Source: Actinomycetes bacterium
Lineage (GTDB): Bacteria; Actinomycetota; Actinomycetes; Actinomycetales; Dermatophilaceae
Direction: 5' to 3'
Assembly (NCBI GenBank): GCA_023420415.1
Contig: JAEZWF010000023.1
Coordinates: forward strand, 62,001 to 126,000
DNA length: 64,000 bases
The stretch's first letter is position 1, and each line of letters starts with the position of its first letter. The position numbers and the translations under genes were made by a program. The notes under the pieces are model-generated. The model had not been told where the DNA came from. It saw nothing but the letters and a program-made list of their open reading frames with translations, and searched no databases. Positions 49,160 to 57,400 of the stretch are shown here, one piece after another.

Positions 49160-50764
49160 ATGAGCGCCTCCAACCCGACCCCAGCCGTGCGCCTGCGGTA
49201 TGCCGTGAGCGGCCTCCTCGCTGCGGCCGCCGCCATGGCGGCCGGCCACCTGGTCGCGGCGTTCGTCAACCCCGCCGCCTCGCCCGTGCTCGCGGTCGGG
49301 TCGACGGTCATCGACGCCACCCCCACGCCGGTCAAGGAGTGGGCGGTGCAGACGCTCGGCAACGCCGACAAGCCGGTGCTGCTGGGTTCCGTGGCGCTCG
49401 TGACCGCCCTGGCCGCGGCGGCGATCGGGCTCGTCTCCCGCACCCGTCCCAGCCTGGCCAACGGGCTGCTCGTCGCGCTGGCCGCGCTCGCCGGGCTCGC
49501 GGCGGCGTTCCGGCCGTCGGCGCTTCCGCAGGACGTCCTGCCCGCCGTCGTGGCGGCCGTCGTCGGCCTGGTGGTGCTGTACTTCCTGCGCCGCGCCGCC
49601 GAGACGGCGAGCGAGACCAGTGCCGCCCACGACCGGTCGAGGGCCGAGTCGCCGCTCGACCACACGGCATACGCCCCGGGGCAGGCCGGGTCGACGGGGC
49701 GACGCGCCTTCGTGCTCGGCGCCGCCGGCACCGCTGTCGGCGCAGTCGCGGTCGGGGCACTCGGGCAGCGCATCGGTGGCACGGCCACGGCTCCCAGCGA
49801 CCTGGCCCTCCCGAAGCCGGCCTCCTCGATCCCGCCGCTACCGACCGGCATCGAGGGAAAAGTCAAGGGTGTCAGCGCATTTCGCACCCCCACCAAGGAC
49901 TTCTACCGCGTCGACACCGCGCTGGTGATCCCCCGCGTCGACGTCGGCAAGTGGCGCCTCGAGGTCGACGGCATGGTCGACAAGCCCTTCTCGCTGACCT
50001 TCGAGGAGCTCACGGCGATGGAGGTCGTCGAGCGCGACATCACCCTCAACTGTGTGAGCAACGAGGTCGGCGGCCCCTACATCTCCTCCACCCGCTGGCT
50101 GGGTGTGCGCATGCGCGACGTCCTGGAGCGAGCCGGTGTGCAGTCCGGCGTCGACCAGATCCTGTCGGAATCCGTTGACGGCATGACGATCTCGACCCCG
50201 ATCGAGGCCCTGACCGACGCGTCCTCCGTCGAGAAGGAGGCCCTGCTGGCCTTCGCGATGGACGGGCAACCGCTGCCCGCGAGGCATGGCTTCCCCGTGC
50301 GCATGGTGACGCCCGGGCTCTACGGATTCGTCGGCGCGACGAAGTGGCTCACCAAGCTGACCGCGACGACGTATGCCGCGCAGAAGGCCTACTGGACCAA
50401 GCGCGGCTGGCTCATCGACGGCCGGGTGAAGACCCAGGCACGGATCGACACCCCGATGGGCCTGGCGACGTACGAGCCGGGACGCATCCCGGTCGGCGGT
50501 GTCGCCTGGGCCCAGGGCGGCGACGGCATCAGCAAGGTCGAGGTCCGGGTCGACGACGGGCCGTGGCAGGAGGCGACCCTCGGACCCGATGCCAACACCG
50601 TCTACTGGCGCCAGTGGAGCTGGGTGTGGGAGGCCAAGAGCGGCCGACACGACCTCACCGTGCGAGCCACCAACGGCAAGGGTGAGGTGCAGACCGAGCG
50701 GCGCGCCGAGCCCTTCCCCGGCGGCGCCTCCGGTTACCACTCGATCGTCGTCATCGTCTCCTGA
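49160..50764 (+). CDS. Membrane-bound molybdopterin-dependent oxidoreductase (sulfite-oxidase family)
   Basis: This 534-residue protein has about five N-terminal membrane helices (residues 10-160), an RR-containing segment (GRRAFVLGAAG) and a C-terminal sulfite-oxidase-type Mo-cofactor domain. The cofactor-binding cysteine lies in DITLNCVSNEVGGPYISSTRW, and a dimerisation domain follows. It likely reduces or oxidises oxidised thioether or sulfur groups outside the membrane (inference). The ATG at 49160 is chosen because a SigK-like -10 box ends seven bases upstream, which implies a leaderless mRNA; an ATG at 49151 lies inside that box. Confidence 0.85.
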   Translation: MSASNPTPAVRLRYAVSGLLAAAAAMAAGHLVAAFVNPAASPVLAVGSTVIDATPTPVKEWAVQTLGNADKPVLLGSVALVTALAAAAIGLVSRTRPSLANGLLVALAALAGLAAAFRPSALPQDVLPAVVAAVVGLVVLYFLRRAAETASETSAAHDRSRAESPLDHTAYAPGQAGSTGRRAFVLGAAGTAVGAVAVGALGQRIGGTATAPSDLALPKPASSIPPLPTGIEGKVKGVSAFRTPTKDFYRVDTALVIPRVDVGKWRLEVDGMVDKPFSLTFEELTAMEVVERDITLNCVSNEVGGPYISSTRWLGVRMRDVLERAGVQSGVDQILSESVDGMTISTPIEALTDASSVEKEALLAFAMDGQPLPARHGFPVRMVTPGLYGFVGATKWLTKLTATTYAAQKAYWTKRGWLIDGRVKTQARIDTPMGLATYEPGRIPVGGVAWAQGGDGISKVEVRVDDGPWQEATLGPDANTVYWRQWSWVWEAKSGRHDLTVRATNGKGEVQTERRAEPFPGGASGYHSIVVIVS

Positions 50765-50783
50765 CGCCCTTCGGCGACCCCGC

Positions 50784-50790
50784 GGCATAC
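50784..50790 (-). repeat. GTATGCC word, intergenic singleton
   Basis: In reverse the context is GAGGTATGCCGCGGGGTCGCC, 19 nt after the Mo-oxidoreductase stop and before the SigK-like promoter. Confidence 0.65.
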
Positions 50791-50816
50791 CTCGCGAAAA
50801 ACTTTGCAAGACAACC

Positions 50817-50844
50817 CAATCCGAATGCCGCGCAGGCACGAATG
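50817..50844 (+). promoter_or_regulatory. SigK-like promoter of the fasciclin-sigK-rskA operon
   Basis: CAATCC, a 16-nt spacer and CGAATG resemble the promoter at 49125-49153. The predicted start point is about 30 nt upstream of the fasciclin ATG. This would make sigK autoregulated. Confidence 0.6.
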
Positions 50845-50881
50845 CCGGGTGTAAGTCGAACCCGACCAAGGAGTGACCATC

Positions 50882-51529
50882 ATGCGCACCACCCGACGCA
50901 GCGCCATCGCTGCCCTCGCCCTCGCCCTCCCGCTCAGCCTCGCGGCCTGCGGCAGCTCGGACAACGGCACCGACGCCGGCGCCTCGTCCAGCAGCGCACC
51001 GTCGAGCAGCTCGAGCTCGTCCCCGTCCTCGTCCAGCAGCTCGTCGGACGACATGGCCGCCCAGCCGTTCGGTGCAGCCTGTGAGGCAGTGCCGAAGTCG
51101 GGCGCCGGCTCCTTCGAGGGCATGGCCACCGCGCCGGTCGCCACCGCTGCCAGCGCCAACCCGGTGCTGAGCCAGCTCGTCGGCGCGGTCAAGGAGGCCG
51201 GCCTGGTCGACACGCTCAACAGCGCCAAGGACATCACCGTCTTCGCCCCGACCAACGACGCCTTCAAGGCCGTGCCGAAGGCCACCATGGACGCGGCGAT
51301 GAAGGACCCGAAGGGCCTGCTCACCAAGGTCCTGACCAACCACGTCGTCGAGGGCAAGCTCACCCCCGAGCAGCTCGCGGGCGACCACAAGACCCTGGCC
51401 GGCACCACCATCTCGGTGACCGGTTCCGGCGAGTCGTTCAAGGTCGGCGAGGCCAACGTGGTCTGCGGCAACGTGCAGACCGCCAACGCCACTGTCTACA
51501 TCATCGACGGCGTCCTGCTTCCCAAGTAA
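50882..51529 (+). CDS. Fasciclin-domain lipoprotein (MPT83-like)
   Basis: This 215-residue protein has a signal peptide ending in the lipobox LSLAACGSS, a serine-rich linker (residues about 26-60) and one FAS1 domain (about 75-215: NPVLSQLVGAVKEAGLVDTLNSAKDITVFAPTNDAF ... ATVYIIDGVLLPK). It resembles mycobacterial MPT70/MPT83, which are SigK targets. ATG at 50882 is used because AAGGAG lies eight bases upstream; a GTG three codons earlier overlaps that site. It is 12 nt before sigK. Confidence 0.9.
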   Translation: MRTTRRSAIAALALALPLSLAACGSSDNGTDAGASSSSAPSSSSSSSPSSSSSSSDDMAAQPFGAACEAVPKSGAGSFEGMATAPVATAASANPVLSQLVGAVKEAGLVDTLNSAKDITVFAPTNDAFKAVPKATMDAAMKDPKGLLTKVLTNHVVEGKLTPEQLAGDHKTLAGTTISVTGSGESFKVGEANVVCGNVQTANATVYIIDGVLLPK

Positions 51530-51541
51530 GCCGAATAGACG

Positions 51542-52156
51542 ATGATGGTCTCCATGGCGAGCGCTTCCCCGGGTCCTGGTGCCCGGGGGAGCGCTGCCCC
51601 GGCGGGGAGCAGTCCCGACCTCGGTGAGCTGCTCCGCCTCTGTGCACGCGGTGACGAGAGTGCGTTCAGCCGGCTCTACGACACCGTTTCCGGGCGCATC
51701 TACGGACTCATCCTCCGGGTGGTCCGCGACCCGGCGCAGTCCGAGGAAGTCGCCCAGGAGGCCCTGCTCGACATCTGGCGCACGAGCGCCCGGTTCGACC
51801 CCGCCCAGGGAAGCGCGGTCAGCTGGATGCTCACCATCGCCCACCGCAAGGCCGTCGACCGGGTCCGCTCGGCCCAGGCGGCCACCGACCGCGAGGACGT
51901 CTACGGCTCGCGCAACCAGGAGCGGGCGTTCGACGAGACCTCCGAGACCGTCGAGCGCAGGCTCGAGGCACGCCGCGTCAGGAACGCCATGGACACACTC
52001 ACCGAAACCCAGCGGGGGGCAGTCGAGCTCGCCTACTTCGGGGGGTACACCCACACCGAGGTGGCGTCGCTGCTCGACATCCCGCTGGGCACAGCGAAGA
52101 CCCGGATCCGTGACGGGCTGATCCGGTTGAGGGACACCTTGGGGGTGCAGTCATGA
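51542..52156 (+). CDS. sigK: ECF sigma factor SigK
   Basis: This 204-residue sigma factor has region 2 (about residues 42-110: FSRLYDTVSGRIYGLILRVVRDPAQSEEVAQEALLDIWRTSARFDP...) and region 4 (about 148-200: LTETQRGAVELAYFGGYTHTEVASLLDIPLGTAKTRIRDGLIRLRD). It lies between a fasciclin lipoprotein gene and a ZAS-domain anti-sigma gene, exactly the SigK/RskA context. ATGs at 51542, 51545 and 51554 are possible; none has a clear ribosome-binding site. The stop overlaps rskA in ATGA. Confidence 0.88.
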   Translation: MMVSMASASPGPGARGSAAPAGSSPDLGELLRLCARGDESAFSRLYDTVSGRIYGLILRVVRDPAQSEEVAQEALLDIWRTSARFDPAQGSAVSWMLTIAHRKAVDRVRSAQAATDREDVYGSRNQERAFDETSETVERRLEARRVRNAMDTLTETQRGAVELAYFGGYTHTEVASLLDIPLGTAKTRIRDGLIRLRDTLGVQS

Positions 52157-52938
52157 GTGCCGACATCCACAACCTGGTCGGCGCCTACGCAGTCGACGCG
52201 GTCGACGACGCCGAACGCGCCGCGTTCGAGCTCCACCTCGCCGACTGCGCGGAGTGCCGCGCCGAGGTCGCCAGCCTGCGTGCTGCGGCCGAGGACCTCT
52301 CGCTGCTGGCTGAGACGGCACCGCCGGCCAGCCTCAAGCAGTCGGTCATGGCCGGCATCGCGACGATCCGTCCCGAGCCGCCCGTGACCCGGCCGACAGC
52401 GGCCGAGCCCGAGCGGGCGCCGGCGTCGATCTCCGAACCGGCGCCGAAGGGCCCCGCCACCGATGCCACGGTGGTCCGGCTCAGCAGCTGGCGACGCAAG
52501 CCGGCGACCTGGCTGGCCGCGGCAGCCGCCGCGATCGCGATCGCTGCCGGAGGCCTGGTCTGGAGCCCGTGGTCCGGCCCGGACCAGCCGATGAGCCCGA
52601 CCCAGCAAGTCGTCGCCGCCGAGGACGCCCAGCGGTTCGAGGAGACCGTCGACGGCGCCCGGGCCACGATCGTGCGCAGCCCCTCGCTGGGCAAGGCGGT
52701 CCTCATCGCCGACAACATGCCGTCCGCCCCCGCGGGCAAGGACTTCCAGCTGTGGTTGCAGCGGCCGGATGGCTCGATGGTGAGCGCCGGCCTGATGCCG
52801 CACGGGCGCTCCGACACGGTCACAGTGATGCTCGAGGGTGACGCCGCGACGGCCACCGGTGCCGGCATCACCCTCGAACCAGCAGGTGGGTCGCCGCAGC
52901 CGACGAGCAGCCCGATGGCCCTGTTCGCCTTCACCTGA
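52153..52938 (+). CDS. rskA: Membrane anti-sigma factor RskA
   Basis: This 261-residue anti-sigma factor has an N-terminal ZAS-type domain with the H-x3-C-x2-C motif in HLADCAEC (His27, Cys31, Cys34), a Pro/Ala-rich cytoplasmic linker, one membrane helix (about residues 117-135) and an extracytoplasmic RskA-type domain (VLIADNMPSAPAGKDFQLWLQRPDGSMVSAGLM). It would hold SigK at the membrane until regulated proteolysis. It ends with an 8-bp convergent overlap with the next gene. Confidence 0.9.
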   Translation: MSADIHNLVGAYAVDAVDDAERAAFELHLADCAECRAEVASLRAAAEDLSLLAETAPPASLKQSVMAGIATIRPEPPVTRPTAAEPERAPASISEPAPKGPATDATVVRLSSWRRKPATWLAAAAAAIAIAAGGLVWSPWSGPDQPMSPTQQVVAAEDAQRFEETVDGARATIVRSPSLGKAVLIADNMPSAPAGKDFQLWLQRPDGSMVSAGLMPHGRSDTVTVMLEGDAATATGAGITLEPAGGSPQPTSSPMALFAFT

Positions 52939-53794
52939 GACGCGCGAAGCGCGAGGCGACCTCCTCGAGCACGGCCTCCTGGCCGGCATACACGCCCTCG
53001 CGTCGCGGCCAGTGCGTGACGACGTCGGTGAAGCCGAGCTCGCGCGCCCGCCCCGCCATGTCCTCGAACAACCCGACGGACTCGAGCGAGAAGCGCGGCG
53101 AGCCGTCCAGCGACAGGTACCGGTCCAGGGGTGTCACGCGTTCCGCCGCGGCCTCGGCCTCGTCCAGCCGGCGACTGAGGTCGGCCACTCCCTCCCACCA
53201 GTCCTCGAGCGTCTCGCCGCCCTTGCCGTAGGTGACCCACCCCTGCCCGAGTCGCGCGGCGAGCCGCAGCACGCGTGGTCCGTTGGCGGCGATGACGAGC
53301 GGCACGGACGGCTGGCGGGTGCTGCCCGGCAGGGTGCGGGCGTCACGGGTGCGGTAGCGGGGTCCGTCGAGGTCGACGTGGTCCTCGCGGGCGAGCCGGT
53401 CCAGGGCCTGCACGAACTCGTGGAACCGGTCGACGCGCTCCTTGAGCGTGAGCTCGTCACCGAGGAGCTGCGCGTCTAGGTCGCCGCCGGTGCCGAGACC
53501 ACACAGCATGCGTCCTTGCGAGATGTCTTGCAGCGCAAGGAGATCGCGAAAGTAGACGTAGGGGTGGTGGTAGTTGGGTGAGCTGACGAACGTGCCGACG
53601 CCGATGCGTTCGGTGACCGCCGCCGCGGCCGCCAGCACCGGCAGGGCGCCGTACCACGGGGAGTCCGGCAGGCCGCCCCAGACGAGGTGGTCGTACGTCC
53701 AGGCGTGGTCGAAGCCCATCTCCTCGGCAGCCACCCACCGCCCCCGCGTCTCGGTCCACGAGTCCTCGGGCAGGATCACGACACCACACCGCAT
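52931..53794 (-). CDS. LLM-class flavin-dependent oxidoreductase
   Basis: This 287-residue bacterial-luciferase-like TIM-barrel protein probably uses FMN or coenzyme F420. Family features: DHAWTYDHLVWGG, VLAAAAAVTERIGVGTFVSSPNYHHP, QGRMLCGLGTGG and VPLVIAANGPRVLRLAARLGQGW. ATG at 53794 is chosen; the longer reading frame upstream runs antisense to the neighbouring dehydrogenase gene. The C-terminal end overlaps rskA by eight bases. The substrate is unknown. Confidence 0.85.
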   Translation of the reverse strand: MRCGVVILPEDSWTETRGRWVAAEEMGFDHAWTYDHLVWGGLPDSPWYGALPVLAAAAAVTERIGVGTFVSSPNYHHPYVYFRDLLALQDISQGRMLCGLGTGGDLDAQLLGDELTLKERVDRFHEFVQALDRLAREDHVDLDGPRYRTRDARTLPGSTRQPSVPLVIAANGPRVLRLAARLGQGWVTYGKGGETLEDWWEGVADLSRRLDEAEAAAERVTPLDRYLSLDGSPRFSLESVGLFEDMAGRARELGFTDVVTHWPRREGVYAGQEAVLEEVASRFARLR

Positions 53795-53801
53795 GAGGTG
53801 A

Positions 53802-53834
53802 GGGTATGCCGCGTGGCGACCGCGCGGCATACCG
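53802..53834. terminator. Inverted pair of GTATGCC elements between divergent genes
   Basis: GGTATGCCGCGTGG and, in reverse, GGTATGCCGCGCGG face each other with about 5 nt between them. The pair lies upstream of both the LLM and dehydrogenase genes, so it is not placed as a terminator for either; the promoter-side location is unusual. Confidence 0.6.
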
Positions 53835-53863
53835 TCCCCACCGCGCGTGGCAGGCTGGATGAC

Positions 53864-54910
53864 ATGAAGGCCACCGTGCTGAACGCACCCCGCGACATCC
53901 AGGTCGTCGACGTCCCCGACCCGACGGTCGTCGCCCCGACCGATGCGGTCGTCCGGGTCACGGCCGCGTGCGTGTGCGGCAGCGACCTGTGGCCCTACCG
54001 CGGCATCAACGAGGTGAAGGAGCCGACCCGGATCGGTCACGAGTTCGTCGGCATCGTCGAGGAGGTCGGGACCGAGGTCCGCAGCCTGCGGCCGGGTGAC
54101 TTCGTGATCGCGCCGTTCATGTACTCCGACAACACCTGCCCCCACTGCCAGGTGGGCATCCAATCCGCTTGCAGCACAGGCGGTTTCTGGGGTTCCACTG
54201 ACCGCGACGGGGTGGTGGTCGACGGCGGCCAGGGCGAGTACGTGCGCGTGCCGCTCGCCGACGGCACCCTCGTGAGCACGCGCGACGTGCCGGACGACGA
54301 GCTGGTGCCGAGCCTGCTCACCCTCAGTGACGTCATGGGCACCGGGTGGCACGCGGCGGTCGCCGCAGGCGTGCAGGAAGGCGACACGGTCGTGGTCGTC
54401 GGCGACGGCGCCGTCGGCCTCTGCGGGGTCCTGGCCGCCCAACAGCTCGGCGCCGAACGCATCGTCGTCATGTCACGACACGAGCCGCGTCAACGGCTGG
54501 CCCGCGAGTTCGGCGCGACCGACGTCGTCGAGGTGCGCGGCGACGAAGCCGTCGAGGCGGTGCGCGAGCTGACCGACGCCGTGGGCGCGGACGCAGTGCT
54601 CGAGTGCGTGGGCACGAACGAGTCGATGCACACGGCGATCGCCGTGGCGCGTCCAGGAGCGACCGTCGGCTATGTCGGTGTGCCGCACGGGATCGAGTAC
54701 CCCGTGCGCGACCTCTTCGCCCGCAACGTGGGGCTGGCCGGCGGCATCGCGCCCGCACGCCAGTACCTGCCGGACCTGCGCGACCGGGTGCTGTCCGGGG
54801 CGATCAACCCCGGACTGGTCTTCGACCTCACCGTGCCCTTGTCGGACATCGCCGAGGGGTATGCCGCGATGGACGAGCGGCGCGCGATCAAGTCACTCGT
54901 GCGTCCCTGA
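53864..54910 (+). CDS. Zinc-dependent alcohol dehydrogenase family protein
   Basis: This 348-residue medium-chain dehydrogenase has the catalytic zinc site CVCGSDLWPY...GHEFVG, a structural-zinc loop with cysteines in NTCPHCQVGIQSAC, and the Rossmann motif VVVVGDGAVGLCGVLAAQQLGA. The ATG at 53864 follows CTGGATGAC. Substrate not evident; relatives include threonine- and alcohol-dehydrogenase-like enzymes. It is followed two bases after the stop by the spermidine-synthase-like gene. Confidence 0.87.
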   Translation: MKATVLNAPRDIQVVDVPDPTVVAPTDAVVRVTAACVCGSDLWPYRGINEVKEPTRIGHEFVGIVEEVGTEVRSLRPGDFVIAPFMYSDNTCPHCQVGIQSACSTGGFWGSTDRDGVVVDGGQGEYVRVPLADGTLVSTRDVPDDELVPSLLTLSDVMGTGWHAAVAAGVQEGDTVVVVGDGAVGLCGVLAAQQLGAERIVVMSRHEPRQRLAREFGATDVVEVRGDEAVEAVRELTDAVGADAVLECVGTNESMHTAIAVARPGATVGYVGVPHGIEYPVRDLFARNVGLAGGIAPARQYLPDLRDRVLSGAINPGLVFDLTVPLSDIAEGYAAMDERRAIKSLVRP

Positions 54911-54912
54911 CC

Positions 54913-55845
54913 ATGGGCCGCAAGCGGTCGCGCGCGTCGGGCGCCGGCACGTCGGGCGGCGACGACCGGCGCGGTGACAACGCGCGGTCTGGCGGGGCGC
55001 GGTCTGGCGGGGCGCGGTTTGGTGAGGTGAGGTCTGGTGAGGCGGCCCCGGGGTTCGAGCTCGAACCCGACGACTTCGGTGGCGTGCTGCTCACCCTCGA
55101 CGGCCACGCCCAGAGCTACGTCAGCCCGCACGACCCGGGGCTGCTCGTCTTCGGCTACGTCCAGCTGCTCGCCGCCGTGCTCGACTGCCTGCCCGAGGGG
55201 CGGCTGGCCGTGACCCATGTCGGTGGCGCCGCCATGACCCTCCCCCGCTACGTGCAGCACACGCGACCGGGGTCACCCCAGGTGGTGTTCGAGCCGAATG
55301 CCGCCATCACCGACCACGTCCGCCGCGAGCTGCCCCTGCCCCGCGGCCACCGCATCCGGGTCCGACCGTCCGGGGGCCGCGCCGGCCTGGCCGCCCTCGC
55401 CCCGGCCAGCGCCGACGTGGTGGTGGTCGACGCGTACGCCGGCGGTCAGGTGCCCGCCGAGCTCACGACGAGCGAGTGGTTCGGGGAGGTGGCGCGCGTG
55501 CTGGGGCCGCGCGGCGTGGTGGCGATGAACACCGCCGACGAGCCCGACCACCGGCACGTCGCCCGGGTGCACGAGTCGATGCGGACACACCTACCCCACA
55601 CGGCGGTCATCGCCGAGGCGGACATCTGGAAGCACCGCAGGTTCGGCAACGTCGTCCTCGTCGGGTCCGCCGCGCCGCTCCCGGGGCCGGCACTGACCCG
55701 CGCAGTTGCTGCCTCCACCTTTCCCAGCACGGTCCGCCTGGGCGGGGACGCGCGCCGTCGGCTCGGCCAGGCCAAGCCCTTCACCGACGCGGATGCCGAG
55801 CCGAGCCCGCCGCCGGCACCAGGTGGCGACTGGCGCGTGCGCTGA
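54913..55845 (+). CDS. Spermidine-synthase-like fused protein (methyltransferase fold)
   Basis: This 310-residue protein has a repeat-rich basic N-terminal 50 residues and a Rossmann-type core (LLVFGYVQLLAAVLDCLPEGRLAVTHVGGAAMTLPRYVQHTRPG, then VVFEPNAAI, DVVVVDAYAGGQVPAELTTSEWFGEVARVLGPRGVVAMN) of the spermidine synthase-like family common in actinobacteria. True polyamine synthesis is not certain. The start ATG lies two bases after the dehydrogenase stop. Four degenerate 15-bp repeats encode ARSGG units. Confidence 0.75.
   Translation: MGRKRSRASGAGTSGGDDRRGDNARSGGARSGGARFGEVRSGEAAPGFELEPDDFGGVLLTLDGHAQSYVSPHDPGLLVFGYVQLLAAVLDCLPEGRLAVTHVGGAAMTLPRYVQHTRPGSPQVVFEPNAAITDHVRRELPLPRGHRIRVRPSGGRAGLAALAPASADVVVVDAYAGGQVPAELTTSEWFGEVARVLGPRGVVAMNTADEPDHRHVARVHESMRTHLPHTAVIAEADIWKHRRFGNVVLVGSAAPLPGPALTRAVAASTFPSTVRLGGDARRRLGQAKPFTDADAEPSPPPAPGGDWRVR
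54982..55041. repeat. Four 15-bp tandem repeats in the spermidine-synthase-like gene
   Basis: Unit GCGCGGTCTGGCGGG occurs twice exactly and twice diverged, encoding the ARSGG-type N-terminal linker in frame. Confidence 0.8.
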
Positions 55846-55872
55846 CGCTGGGCCGTCCAGCACAATGATCCC

Positions 55873-56907
55873 GTGGCCGACCTGTTGCTCCCCCGCCCCC
55901 GCACCCCCGACGCCAACGACGCCCCGCCGCTGCGCTGGGGCATCCTCGGACCCGGCGGCATCGCCCGCTCCTTCGCCAGTGCGGTGCAGGCCAGATCGGG
56001 CCAGCAGGTGGGCGCTGTTGGGTCACGCTCGCTCGAGCGGGCCCGTGAGTTCGCCGACGAGTTCTCGGTGCCCACGACCTACGGCTCCTACGAGGAGCTC
56101 GTCCACGACTCCACCGTCGACGTCGTCTACGTCGCATCGCCGCACTCGACCCACCACGAGCACGCGCTCCTGGCCCTGCGCGCCGGCAAACCGGTGCTCG
56201 TCGAGAAGGCCTTCGCCCGCAATGCGGGCGAAGCGCGCGACATCATCGAAACCGCCCGTGCCGCAAGGCTTTTCGCCATGGAAGCGATGTGGACCAGGTT
56301 CCTGCCCCACATCGACGTCGTGCGCCAGTCGCTGGAGGACGGGCTCCTCGGCGAGGTGCACACGGTCTTCGCCGACCATGGTCAGCGGCTGTTCCCTGTC
56401 GGGCCGCGGCGTCTCTCGGACCCCGAGCTCGCGGGCGGCGCCCTGCTCGACCTCGGCATCTACCCCGTCTCCTTCGCATCCTTCGCCGTTGGCCCGTTCG
56501 CGTCGGTAACGGCCGCCGGGACGGTCACCGACACTGGCGTCGACGGGCAGGAAGGGATTGTGCTGCAAGCAGATTCGGGTGCAGTCGCGAACATCGCCGC
56601 CACCATGCTCACCAAGACCCCGACGACCGCATCGATCTGTGGCACGCGGGCGCGCATCGACATCACCGGCGACTTCTACCGACCCGGCGCGGTGGTCCGG
56701 CTCGTGGCAGCCGACGGCACGGTGCTCGACGAGTACGACGACCCGGAGAAGGAACACGGTCTGCACCAGGAGGCCGTGGAGGTGGCCCGACGGATCAGCG
56801 CCGGTGAGCTGGAGTCCCCCCTCATGCCCCTGGACGAGACGCTCGCGATCATGGAGGTGCTCGACTCGGCGCGGCAGCAGATCGGGGTGCGCTACCCGGG
56901 CGAGTGA
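55873..56907 (+). CDS. Gfo/Idh/MocA-family oxidoreductase
   Basis: This 344-residue NAD(P)-dependent oxidoreductase has an N-terminal Rossmann fold (LRWGILGPGGIARSFASAVQ), the conserved lysine motif GKPVLVEKAFARN (the usual EKP is EKA here) and a C-terminal alpha/beta domain with LLDLGIYPVSF. It resembles trans-1,2-dihydrobenzene-1,2-diol dehydrogenase/glucose-fructose oxidoreductase relatives. GTG at 55873 is used. It converges with the sterol-carrier gene, overlapping it by 16 bp. Confidence 0.87.
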   Translation: MADLLLPRPRTPDANDAPPLRWGILGPGGIARSFASAVQARSGQQVGAVGSRSLERAREFADEFSVPTTYGSYEELVHDSTVDVVYVASPHSTHHEHALLALRAGKPVLVEKAFARNAGEARDIIETARAARLFAMEAMWTRFLPHIDVVRQSLEDGLLGEVHTVFADHGQRLFPVGPRRLSDPELAGGALLDLGIYPVSFASFAVGPFASVTAAGTVTDTGVDGQEGIVLQADSGAVANIAATMLTKTPTTASICGTRARIDITGDFYRPGAVVRLVAADGTVLDEYDDPEKEHGLHQEAVEVARRISAGELESPLMPLDETLAIMEVLDSARQQIGVRYPGE

Positions 56908-57275
56908 TCCCCGCCCACGATGGGCAGGTATGCCGTGAGGTCGGCTCGCTGCCCACTGACCCGTAGGCGCCCCGAGTCCCAGGCGTCGTTCCACCCCAGC
57001 GCGCCGGTCGCCACCTCGAGCCAGGTCTGCGCGTCGGTCTCCACGACGGCCGGTGGCGTGCCCCGGGTGTGCGTCGGGCCCTCAATGCACTGCACCGCAC
57101 CGAACGGTGGGACCCGCACCTCGACACTGCGGCCCGGCGCGCGAATCGCCAGCTCCTCCAACGAAAAACGCACGGCAGTCGCGAGATCGTTGCGGGTCGC
57201 CTGCGCGCCAGAAGCCCGCCAAGCCGCCACCGCGGCCAGCCCGGACGACTCGGGAACTCGGCGACGCGGCGGCAT
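56892..57275 (-). CDS. Sterol-carrier-family small protein
   Basis: This 127-residue protein resembles the sterol-carrier-like proteins often found near purF/purL in actinobacteria: AAVRFSLEELAIRAPGRSVEVRVPPFGAVQCIEGPTHTRGTPPAVVETD and WLEVATGALGWNDAW. ATG at 57275 is chosen because family members begin M-x-x-R-R; ATG at 57299 would add eight residues. The start codon lies within a GTATGCC word. Function unknown, with a possible lipid or acyl ligand. Confidence 0.75.
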   Translation of the reverse strand: MPPRRRVPESSGLAAVAAWRASGAQATRNDLATAVRFSLEELAIRAPGRSVEVRVPPFGAVQCIEGPTHTRGTPPAVVETDAQTWLEVATGALGWNDAWDSGRLRVSGQRADLTAYLPIVGGDHSPG

Positions 57276-57400
57276 ACCCGCATCGTAGACGCGAGCCATC
57301 GGTGCAGGTCAGAGGCCTGCGGGTGCGCGGACCCCAATTCGCCCATATCGTCCCCAAGCGGGGGCAATGACGCTCCCGTCCAAAGGGGAGGAGCTGGGGA

